Source of the DNA: Chloroflexota bacterium
Lineage (GTDB): Bacteria; Chloroflexota; Dehalococcoidia; Lucifugimonadales; Lucifugimonadaceae
Reading direction: 5' to 3'
DNA length: 5,840 nt
Assembly (NCBI GenBank): GCA_009837685.1
Contig: VXTA01000323.1
Location: 1 to 5,840 of the forward strand
Translations under genes and position numbers: made by a program
Notes under the pieces: generated by a model
Told to the model about the DNA's origin: nothing
What the model saw: the letters and a program-made list of their open reading frames with translations, nothing else
The model's database searches: none
Part shown: positions 1 through 5,180 of the stretch, piece after piece
Numbering within the stretch: position 1 is the stretch's first letter
How the letters are laid out: every line of letters starts with the position of its first letter

Positions 1-1
1 C

Positions 2-286
2 TATAACTCAACCGAGAGTATCGAGGGTCAGTGGTACGTCTTCATCATCGGAGCAGAAGACGGTATCACGATATCCCACAGCAATCCCAAGTTTATCGGC
101 AGGGATCCTAGCTTACGGATCGATGCCACTGGGTACTTCTACGGCGACGACATGCTTTCGGCTACCGAGTCGGGACGCTGGGTCGACTACGTGCTAGCAA
201 ACCCTGAAACCGGTACTGACCGACAGAAACACACGTGGGCGGTACTCCATGACAGTCTGATATTTGCATCAGGCTGGTACGAGTAG
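2..286 (+). CDS. C-terminal fragment of a Cache-domain (sensory/ligand-binding) protein, 5' end outside window
   Basis: An open frame enters from the left edge and ends at TAG 284-286, giving 94 residues with no start in view. The translation resembles the second half of a Cache domain: a strand-rich WYVFIIGAEDGITISH stretch (about residues 11-26), a P-x-F-I-G-R-D turn near residues 29-35, then GRWVDYV, N-P-E-T-G and a final HDSLIFASGWYE. The pattern of W-V-x-Y-V, N-P-x-T-G, H-D-x-L-x-F-x-S-G-W-Y-E is one I know from the membrane-distal part of extracytoplasmic Cache domains in receptors and cyclases. These domains bind small ligands outside the cytoplasm. Here the protein stops directly after SGWYE, with no transmembrane helix or output domain behind it, so any signal sequence, membrane anchor or second Cache repeat must lie upstream. 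The DedA gene starts 42 bases downstream on the same strand. The family call is fairly secure; the role is inference. Confidence 0.72.
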   Translation, partial: YNSTESIEGQWYVFIIGAEDGITISHSNPKFIGRDPSLRIDATGYFYGDDMLSATESGRWVDYVLANPETGTDRQKHTWAVLHDSLIFASGWYE

Positions 287-328
287 CGCCGAACGCGGGT
301 CGCGGCGATTCGTCGGAATTGACGGTAA

Positions 329-970
329 ATGACGCAGCTCATTGAACAGGTCGGTGGTTGGATTGAAGAGTTGATCGCGGCGATCGGTTATCCGGGGATC
401 GTGTTGGTGATGGCGATCGAGAATATCTTCCCGCCGATTCCGTCGGAGGCGGTGTTGCCATTTGCGGGCTCGCTGTCGGCGAAGGGTGAATTGGATTTCT
501 GGGGTGCTGTCGCGGCGGGGACCGCGGGATCGTTACTCGGCGCAGTGGTGCTGTATGCGATCGGTTATTTCGCGCGGGAGGCGGGAGTTCGTCGATTGGT
601 TGAGAGCTACGGCAAGTACGTTTTCATCTCGGAGAAGGACCTTGATCGTGGAGCGGCTTGGTTCGAGCGTTACGGCGAGGCTGTGATCTTCTTCGGTCGG
701 TTGATACCGTTGATACGGAGTATAGTGTCAGTGCCTGCGGGATATACGCGGATGCACTTTGGGCGTTTTGTGTTGTTCACGACATTGGGAACGGCATTGT
801 GGAGTCTGGTGTTGACGTATGCGGGTCGGTTGCTGGGCGAGAACTGGGCAGAGATCAAAGATTTCATGGAGCCATATCAGAACGGCACGCTCGTAGCACT
901 TGTAGTGATAGTCGTGGCGTTTTTTGGGTGGCGAGTGATTAAATGGCGGCGCGAGCGAGGTGTTACGTAG
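329..970 (+). CDS. DedA family (SNARE-associated/VTT domain) integral membrane protein
   Basis: A 213-residue polytopic membrane protein, the usual length for DedA proteins. Diagnostic motifs are E31-N-I-F-P-P-I-P-S-E40 in the first hydrophobic region and F122-G-R-L-I-P-L-I-R130 followed by PAG (136-138). R124 and R130 have the six-residue spacing of the essential arginine pair known in Escherichia coli YqjA/YghB. Hydrophobic segments lie at about 15-50 (a re-entrant-type region), 58-82, 117-137, 146-169 and 186-205, and the positive tail KWRRERG (205-211) is probably cytoplasmic. DedA proteins act in the cytoplasmic membrane; some members, including Bacillus UptA, recycle undecaprenyl phosphate, and others affect pH and membrane-potential homeostasis. 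The E-N-x-F-P-P-I-P-S-E signature belongs to the subgroup often mislabelled as alkaline-phosphatase-like. The ATG at 329 gives a typical N-terminus but has only a weak GG-rich ribosome site. The exact substrate cannot be told from sequence. Confidence 0.93.
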   Translation: MTQLIEQVGGWIEELIAAIGYPGIVLVMAIENIFPPIPSEAVLPFAGSLSAKGELDFWGAVAAGTAGSLLGAVVLYAIGYFAREAGVRRLVESYGKYVFISEKDLDRGAAWFERYGEAVIFFGRLIPLIRSIVSVPAGYTRMHFGRFVLFTTLGTALWSLVLTYAGRLLGENWAEIKDFMEPYQNGTLVALVVIVVAFFGWRVIKWRRERGVT

Positions 971-1095
971 GCATGGAGTGTGGTTGGTGACAATTGCGAT
1001 TGTTCCGGGATTTTTAGAATGATGGATAGATTCAGTTGAGATAAGGTCCGTGATCGAGCGATGGAACGTCATCGGTTGCGTTGATTGAGAGATAG

Positions 1096-1103
1096 AAAGG
1101 GGA
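1096..1103 (+). promoter_or_regulatory. Ribosome binding site deciding the GYD protein start
   Basis: AAAGGGGA stands 5 to 6 bases before the ATG at 1109. The frame could also be opened by TTG at 1085, but that codon lies before this site and would add eight residues (MRDRKGIA) not expected in the family. The site therefore favours ATG 1109. Confidence 0.7.
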
Positions 1104-1108
1104 TTGCA

Positions 1109-1432
1109 ATGCCCAAATACTTGTTCCAAGCATCGTATTCGCGTGAAGGTGTTAACGGACTTCTGGAGGTTGGGGGTTCGGCTCGAGAGAAAGCGCTTCG
1201 AGAGTCGGTGAACAGTGTAGATGGAAGTCTGGAGGCGTTCTATTACGCGTTCGGAGAGGATGATCTAATAGCGATAGCAGAACTTCCGGACGATGCGGCG
1301 GCAACGGCGTTGTCGTTGAGAATATCGGCTGTTGGTGCAGTCGCGGTCAAGACGACGGTGTTGTTGGATCCGACGGTTATCGATGAGGCTGTTAAGCGAG
1401 GCGTCAGCTACTCGCCTCCTCCTGGCAATTAG
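1109..1432 (+). CDS. GYD domain-containing small protein
   Basis: A 107-residue protein of GYD-family length (about 95-110), alpha/beta with a ferredoxin-like dimeric barrel appearance. Family features are the start MPKYLFQASYSREGVNGLL (1-19), the segment G39-SLEAFYYAFGEDDLIAI (to 56), the P60-D helix, the strand A79-V-K-T-T-V-L-L (to 86) and the tail VSYSPPPG (99-106). The G-Y-D motif that names the family reads G49-E-D-D here, so the tyrosine is absent. GYD proteins are common in environmental bacteria and often sit near redox or catabolic genes; no reaction is established. The ATG is chosen for its AAAGGGGA site and the usual M-x-x-Y-L-x-x-x-x-Y beginning. The gene is separated by 138 bases from DedA, and its last 29 bases overlap the convergent amidotransferase-like gene. 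Family assignment is strong, function unknown. Confidence 0.88.
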   Translation: MPKYLFQASYSREGVNGLLEVGGSAREKALRESVNSVDGSLEAFYYAFGEDDLIAIAELPDDAAATALSLRISAVGAVAVKTTVLLDPTVIDEAVKRGVSYSPPPGN

Positions 1433-2192
1433 CCTGTTCTAGTCCCGAGTTTTCGAGGAATGCGATGAGCATTTCTCTTGCTTGTGCTTCGTAGAACGGG
1501 GAGTACGAGGTGAACTCTCGCAGGTTCGCTTCGGCTTCGAATTTGGGGTCGAAGATGGGACCCATCAGCTTGTAGTCGTCGGATAGTTCGCGATTCCAGA
1601 TTTTCAGTTCATCGAGCGTGAGTTGGGGCTCGAACTGGAAGGCATAGGAGTTTCCGTATCGGAATGCGAGACTCTGCCGTCGGAATGTCCCGTCGCGGCA
1701 GAGCATGTATCCGAATGCGAGTTCGGTCGCGCCATCCGGGACGCTGAAGCACTCGCCGTGGAGGGTAGGGACTAGTGGTACTCGAAGTTTGGAGAAGACT
1801 GGATCGTACGAACCTTCCTCGGTAATCCAGATCTTGCGGAGTCCGAATTCGTAACCACCGGTTGGTTCGACTAAGCCGCCGAGGGTGCGCGACATGATTT
1901 GAGCGCCTAGGCACACTCCGAAGAGCGGTACCTTGGTGGCGATGGCTTCGGCGAAGAATTGGCGTTCAGCGTGGATGGCTGGATAGTCGTCATTGGCGGA
2001 GAGTGCGCCGCCGAGGGCAATGACGAGGTGGAGGTCTTCGAGCGATGGAGGATCGAAATCGACGAAGTCTGGAGCCGTTTCGAAAACGTTTAGCGGTATA
2101 AGTTCGAAACCACGATCGTGCAAGACTGAGGTGTAGTTTTCGCCTAGCGTCTCGTGTTCGTTGTGGCGGATTATCAGGGCGCGTTTCGGCAA
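1404..2192 (-). CDS. Class I glutamine amidotransferase-like protein with altered catalytic triad
   Basis: A 262-residue protein with the class I (triad) glutamine amidotransferase fold, like the stand-alone GMP-synthase-type amidotransferases. Visible elements are the first strand RALIIRHNEHETLGE (4-18), LVIALGGALSANDD (56-69), the nucleophile elbow FGVC94LGAQ, and LHGECFSVPDGA (144-155), matching the HGD-x-F-x-x-P segment of the family. The region normally reading QFHPE reads Q186-F-E188-P-Q190, so the expected His and Glu are both replaced while the cysteine remains. The protein may therefore lack normal glutaminase activity or use another residue. The long C-terminal part (about 195-247) is helical and charged. 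The start is TTG at 2192-2190; no in-frame ATG fits the conserved first strand, and no clear ribosome site precedes it, so the start is moderately sure. It is divergent from the YciI-like gene, and its 3' end overlaps the GYD gene. Confidence 0.85.
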   Translation of the reverse strand: MPKRALIIRHNEHETLGENYTSVLHDRGFELIPLNVFETAPDFVDFDPPSLEDLHLVIALGGALSANDDYPAIHAERQFFAEAIATKVPLFGVCLGAQIMSRTLGGLVEPTGGYEFGLRKIWITEEGSYDPVFSKLRVPLVPTLHGECFSVPDGATELAFGYMLCRDGTFRRQSLAFRYGNSYAFQFEPQLTLDELKIWNRELSDDYKLMGPIFDPKFEAEANLREFTSYSPFYEAQAREMLIAFLENSGLEQANCQEEASS

Positions 2193-2277
2193 GATTATGA
2201 TTTGAACCGGGAAGGGGAGGATTTTACAGGTGGTTGGCAGTTGTCTGGTTGGTGACCCTTCCCCTTGGCCGCCCTCT

Positions 2278-2304
2278 CTGGGTTCCCACGTACGCGGGAA
2301 TGAC
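2278..2304 (-). repeat. REP-like hairpin repeat, copy 1 (inverted)
   Basis: Read on the minus strand this is a 27-base unit beginning GTCATTCCCGCG and ending CCAG. It matches 23 of 27 bases with the unit at 3747-3773 on the plus strand. On the plus strand TTCCC (2283-2287) pairs with GGGAA (2296-2300) around a CGTACG core (2289-2294) that is itself palindromic, with one A/C mismatch. Elements with CATTCCCGCG and a GGGAA return arm are widespread intergenic repeats in bacteria. It lies between the divergent amidotransferase-like and YciI-like genes. Confidence 0.75.
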
Positions 2305-2326
2305 GGGGTTTTATGGTACTTGAGAT

Positions 2327-2332
2327 GGAGGT
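2327..2332 (+). promoter_or_regulatory. Strong ribosome binding site of the YciI-like gene
   Basis: GGAGGT is a near-perfect Shine-Dalgarno sequence nine bases before ATG 2342. It confirms that start and is the best such site in the window. Confidence 0.8.
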
Positions 2333-2341
2333 AATTGCGAT

Positions 2342-2764
2342 ATGCGTGTAGTGGTATTGGTCAAGGCGACCGAAGAAAGCGAAGCGGGGGTGATGCCGTC
2401 GGCCGAGTTGATTGAAGCGATGGGTGAGTACAACGCGGAGTTGGTGAAAGCTGGGATCATGCAGGCTGGTGAGGGACTGCATCCTACGTCGAACGGCAAG
2501 CGAGTGGTTTTCGACGGCGAGAGTCGGGAGATCATTGATGGCCCGTTTGGGGTGACAAACGAGTTGGTGGCGGGGTTTTGGGTATGGGAGGTGAAGGATA
2601 TGGAGGAAGCAGTGGAGTGGGTGAAGAGATGTCCGAATCCGATGCTGAGTCGTAGCGAGGTCGAGATACGGCCCGTGTTCGAGTATGAGGATTTTGGAGA
2701 CGCGATTACGCCTGAGCAGATTGAACGTGAAGAGCGGATGCGGGAGGAGATTGGTGGGAGGTGA
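2342..2764 (+). CDS. YciI-like / DGPF domain protein
   Basis: A 140-residue protein of the YCII-related, DGPF-domain group. The first strand MRVVVLVKATEESEAG (1-16) is followed by the helix MGEYNAELVKAGIM (27-40), then the family motif G43-EGLHPTSNGKRVVF, D66-GPF69, and E74-LVAGFWVWEVKDMEEAVEWVKRCP (to 98), ending in a strand with E-V-E-I-R-P-V-F. Members form dimeric ferredoxin-like barrels. Some are encoded beside sigma factors or oxidoreductases, but the reaction of the DGPF group is not established, and related YciI has been proposed to act in catabolism of chlorinated or aromatic compounds. The C-terminal tail from about 118, DAITPEQIEREERMREEIGG, is a charged helix often present in the group. 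The start is backed by GGAGGT. The gene is transcribed alone, between a divergent gene on the left and a convergent one on the right. Only the family, not the role, is certain. Confidence 0.9.
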   Translation: MRVVVLVKATEESEAGVMPSAELIEAMGEYNAELVKAGIMQAGEGLHPTSNGKRVVFDGESREIIDGPFGVTNELVAGFWVWEVKDMEEAVEWVKRCPNPMLSRSEVEIRPVFEYEDFGDAITPEQIEREERMREEIGGR

Positions 2765-2824
2765 GGTCGCGAGGTTGGTGAGAACACGGTGGTGCGACGA
2801 CGCGGCCCGGCCCATTTTCCCTCA

Positions 2825-2847
2825 CCCTCTCCCATCGAGGGAGAGGG
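2825..2847. repeat. Perfect 9-bp hairpin between convergent genes
   Basis: CCCTCTCCC at 2825-2833 pairs perfectly with GGGAGAGGG at 2839-2847 across the five-base loop ATCGA. It lies between the stop of the YciI-like gene (2764) and the stop of the amidohydrolase (2851-2853). A CCCTCACCCTCTCCC half of this kind is a familiar dispersed intergenic repeat. It could limit transcription from both sides, but neither strand has a run of T after the stem, so it is not a standard intrinsic terminator. An RNA-stabilising end structure or dispersed repeat is equally possible. Confidence 0.6.
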
Positions 2848-2850
2848 GAT

Positions 2851-3696
2851 CTAACTTGGCGACCAGTTGTATATCTTCATCAGACTCCCGCCCATCAAAG
2901 TTGCGCGTTCGGAGTCGGTTAGTTGGTCGGTGACGCGGAAGGCCTCAACGCCTTGCTCGTAGGTCAGCAGGTTTACGGCGCGGGTCCAGTCGGTGCCCCA
3001 CATGCAACGGTCTATGGTGTAGGCGTTGAAGATTTGTGTCAGTGGTTCCCAAATGTCAGCGTAGGGGAACGGTTCGTGTGCGAGGGTTCCGGCGCCGGAG
3101 ATTTTGATAGCGACATTGTCGAACTCGGCGAGTTCAAGGACGGCGGGTAGGTCATCCCAAGCGTCAGGCGGCGCGGGTGGTTCATAGGGCTGTGCGAGGC
3201 CTAGGTGGTCAACGATGAGTTGGGTGTTGGGGTGTTTGCGCGCCATTTCTCGGAAGATTGGCAGCTTTCCGGAACACATGACGTTGATGGGAATGTTAGA
3301 TTTGGCACCGGCGGCGAGGATTTGGTTGACGCCGGGGTTGTCGGCTTCGATCTCGATGCGTGCGAGCATGATACGCGCGCCTACTACGCCGGGATGGGAT
3401 GTCCACTCTTCCATCTGTTGCTCGATATTTTCGGAATCGGGGGCGAACGGGCTGACGAGGCCGAAACAACCAGAGTGCTGGTCGTAAACCTCAAGCGCGT
3501 AACTGGCGTCGTATTGATACATTGAGAACGGTGAGACGAGGATTGCGCCGTCGACGCCGACTTCGTCCATTGCGGCGACCATGTCGTCGCCGGTAACTTC
3601 AGGTGGCCCTTCCAAGTGGCCATGCCAAGGACGTCCGGGATGGTTGCGCTTGTAGGCATGGACTTGCACGTCTATTACGGGAGTTGATGAGGTCAT
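2851..3696 (-). CDS. Amidohydrolase-2 family metal-dependent TIM-barrel hydrolase
   Basis: A 281-residue protein of the usual length for amidohydrolase-2 (Amidohydro_2) enzymes, a TIM-barrel group that includes decarboxylases such as ACMSD and lactone hydrolases. The first-strand motif is I8-D-V-Q-V-H13, where many members have D-x-H-x-H; the variant with Gln at the first metal position is one I know from the lactonase-like branch. Later motifs are VDGAILVSPF (48-57), GVVGARIML (103-111), IVDH164LG, V195-A-I-K-I-S and MWGTD236WTRA, the last holding the conserved metal-site aspartate. No signal peptide is present, so it should act in the cytoplasm. The substrate is unknown; small carboxylated or lactone compounds are typical. 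ATG 3696 is preceded on its strand by AAGG about eight bases upstream. It is convergent with the YciI-like gene and divergent from the sulfatase, with a 148-base spacer. Confidence 0.9.
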   Translation of the reverse strand: MTSSTPVIDVQVHAYKRNHPGRPWHGHLEGPPEVTGDDMVAAMDEVGVDGAILVSPFSMYQYDASYALEVYDQHSGCFGLVSPFAPDSENIEQQMEEWTSHPGVVGARIMLARIEIEADNPGVNQILAAGAKSNIPINVMCSGKLPIFREMARKHPNTQLIVDHLGLAQPYEPPAPPDAWDDLPAVLELAEFDNVAIKISGAGTLAHEPFPYADIWEPLTQIFNAYTIDRCMWGTDWTRAVNLLTYEQGVEAFRVTDQLTDSERATLMGGSLMKIYNWSPS

Positions 3697-3746
3697 GGAT
3701 TGGCCTTGTTATCTGAACTGTGATTGATGTGATTGTAATGATTACT

Positions 3747-3773
3747 GTCATTCCCGCGAAGGCGGGAAGCCAG
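3747..3773 (+). repeat. REP-like hairpin repeat, copy 2
   Basis: The unit starts GTCATTCCCGCG and ends CCAG, in opposite orientation to copy 1 at 2278-2304. TTCCCGC (3751-3757) pairs with GCGGGAA (3762-3768) around the four-base loop GAAG, a perfect 7-bp stem. It is intergenic, between the divergent amidohydrolase and sulfatase genes, and could affect transcription or message stability of either. No transposase or target duplication is seen. Confidence 0.78.
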
Positions 3774-3778
3774 TAGGA

Positions 3779-3795
3779 GCAGGTTGCAAACCTGC
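3779..3795. repeat. Short palindrome (7-bp arms, 3-base loop)
   Basis: GCAGGTT at 3779-3785 and AACCTGC at 3789-3795 form a perfect stem around GCA. It begins six bases after REP-like copy 2 and 50 bases before the chosen sulfatase start. It could be an operator for the sulfatase gene or, more simply, part of a larger dispersed repeat together with copy 2. Confidence 0.45.
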
Positions 3796-3832
3796 GATAC
3801 GTTTCGGTGTCGGTGGTGATATGGTTTCTTGC

Positions 3833-3839
3833 GGGAGAA
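3833..3839 (+). promoter_or_regulatory. Ribosome binding site deciding the sulfatase start
   Basis: GGGAGAA lies five to eight bases before ATG 3845. An earlier in-frame ATG at 3821 would add MVSCGRIA, which is not expected in sulfatases. It also has a GGTGG stretch upstream, so the choice is favoured but not proved. Confidence 0.6.
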
Positions 3840-3844
3840 TTGCA

Positions 3845-5158
3845 ATGTCAGATAAACGACCAAACGTAATCATGATCATGTCCGACGACCTCGGGTACGA
3901 GTGCATCGGGGTCAACGGAGGAACGTCTTACGCGACACCGCGATTGGACGAAATGGCGGCGAACGGGATGCGGTTCGATGAAGGACATGTCTTACCGCTC
4001 TGCACGCCGACGCGAGTGGCATTGATGACAGGCAAACACAACTTCCGTAACTACATCGGATTCGGGTTGATACCGCCGGACGAGGTCACGTTTGGGCATC
4101 TGTTCTCGGATGCGGGTTACAACACCTGCATATCAGGCAAGTGGCAGTTGTATTCGTACAATCCGCCGGACGAGATGCCGGAGATGCGGAACAAGGGTCA
4201 GAAGATCGAGGATGCGGGTTTCGACGAGTTCTGCGTGTGGCACGCACATCAGACGGAGGATAAGGGTTCTCGATACAAGGATCCGATCATCTATCAGAAC
4301 GGGAAGTATCGGGACGACACGATGGGCAAGTATGGCGATGATGAGTTCTGCAACTACATCATCGACTTCATCGACCGTAAGAAGGATGACGATAACCCGT
4401 TCTTCGTGTATTGGCCGATGGCGTTGACGCACAAGCCGCACGAGCCTTCGCCGGATAGTCCGGAGTTTGCAGACTTCGATCCTCCGACGAACAGGACTCG
4501 AGGAGGTCGCACTTGGGCGGAGTTGGAGGACGGTGCATTCGCTGATGATCCTCGTTTCTACAAGGACATGGTGGAGTATCACGACAAGGTGATCGGTCGA
4601 TTGCTGGACTATCTCGCAGAGCAGGGGTTGAGTGAGGACACGCTGGTTATCTACACGGGTGACAATGGCTCCCCGCACGATGTTTGCACGATGTTCCATC
4701 AGCACAACGAGATCTGCGGAGGCAAGGGTAAGACGAATGATCGGGGGACGCATGTCCCGTTGATCGTGCAGCAGCCGGGGACGGTTCCTGCGGGATCGGT
4801 CAACGATGATTTGATTGATGTGACCGATTTCCTGCCAACGATGCTGGATGCGGCCGGAGTCGAGACGCCTGATGGGTACTTTATGGACGGTGAGTCGTTC
4901 TACCCGCAGTTGAGGGGTGAGAAGGGTAGTCCGAAGGACTGGATCTTCTTCCACTTCGAGCCGATGAGCGCGCGCAACACTGCTAGGTGCATCCGTTTCG
5001 TGCGTGATCGCAACTGGAAGCTGTACGAGACGGGTGAGTTGTACGACATGAATTCGGACTTGGATGAGGAGTTGCCGATATTCGAGTCGGATGACGGCCC
5101 GGAGGCCGCGGCGGCCCGCGCGAAGCTGAAGCCGATTTTCGCGGAGATGGTGGCTTGA
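3845..5158 (+). CDS. Cys-type formylglycine-dependent sulfatase (arylsulfatase A-like)
   Basis: A 437-residue type I sulfatase, close to the family's usual size. Sulfatases hydrolyse sulfate esters using a C-alpha-formylglycine made from the cysteine of C-x-P-x-R. Here this is C53-T-P-T-R57 followed by VALMTGK, then HNFRNYIGFG (65-74), a continuation familiar from environmental sulfatases. Metal and active-site residues visible are D14-D15 in NVIMIMSDD, K99 in SGKW, H196 in ALTHKPH, D273-N274 in TGDNGS, and K294/K296 in GGKGKTNDRGTHVP. The C-terminal subdomain shows WKLYETGELYDM (391-402), typical of the S1 family. No signal peptide or lipobox is visible, so this copy appears cytoplasmic unless the start is wrong. 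Maturation needs a formylglycine-generating enzyme or anaerobic sulfatase-maturating enzyme, not encoded here. The start at 3845 gives the standard N-terminus; ATG 3821 would add eight residues. The substrate (sulfated sugar, aryl or choline ester) cannot be read from sequence. Confidence 0.94.
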   Translation: MSDKRPNVIMIMSDDLGYECIGVNGGTSYATPRLDEMAANGMRFDEGHVLPLCTPTRVALMTGKHNFRNYIGFGLIPPDEVTFGHLFSDAGYNTCISGKWQLYSYNPPDEMPEMRNKGQKIEDAGFDEFCVWHAHQTEDKGSRYKDPIIYQNGKYRDDTMGKYGDDEFCNYIIDFIDRKKDDDNPFFVYWPMALTHKPHEPSPDSPEFADFDPPTNRTRGGRTWAELEDGAFADDPRFYKDMVEYHDKVIGRLLDYLAEQGLSEDTLVIYTGDNGSPHDVCTMFHQHNEICGGKGKTNDRGTHVPLIVQQPGTVPAGSVNDDLIDVTDFLPTMLDAAGVETPDGYFMDGESFYPQLRGEKGSPKDWIFFHFEPMSARNTARCIRFVRDRNWKLYETGELYDMNSDLDEELPIFESDDGPEAAAARAKLKPIFAEMVA

Positions 5159-5180
5159 ATTAAGCTGACCGTTCGCGCTG

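Noticed and set aside
990..1003. Small inverted repeat ACAAT-TGCG-ATTGT after the DedA gene, followed a little later by TTTTT
   Set aside because: A five-pair AT-rich stem is too weak for a terminator, and the T run starts several bases away; chance is a sufficient explanation.
728..1129. Minus-strand open frame across the DedA 3' end and the following gap
   Set aside because: There are no recognisable motifs, the composition is odd, and it overlaps a clear DedA gene and the GYD start.
2195..2835. Two minus-strand open frames opposite the YciI-like gene
   Set aside because: They run through the REP-like repeat and intergenic DNA, are rich in S, P, R and H, and oppose a gene with strong family motifs and a GGAGGT ribosome site.
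2923..3525. Plus-strand open frames opposite the amidohydrolase
   Set aside because: Shadow frames with no motifs; the minus-strand amidohydrolase covers the same bases with full family features.
3732..3737. TACAAT on the minus strand as a -10 box for the amidohydrolase
   Set aside because: The hexamer fits and the distance to the start is plausible, but no -35 match is found at 16-18 bases upstream, so it is not reported as a promoter.
2278..3773. CRISPR array or transposon read from the repeated hairpins
   Set aside because: There are only two copies, in opposite orientation and 1.4 kb apart, with genes between them, no regular spacers, no transposase and no visible target duplication.
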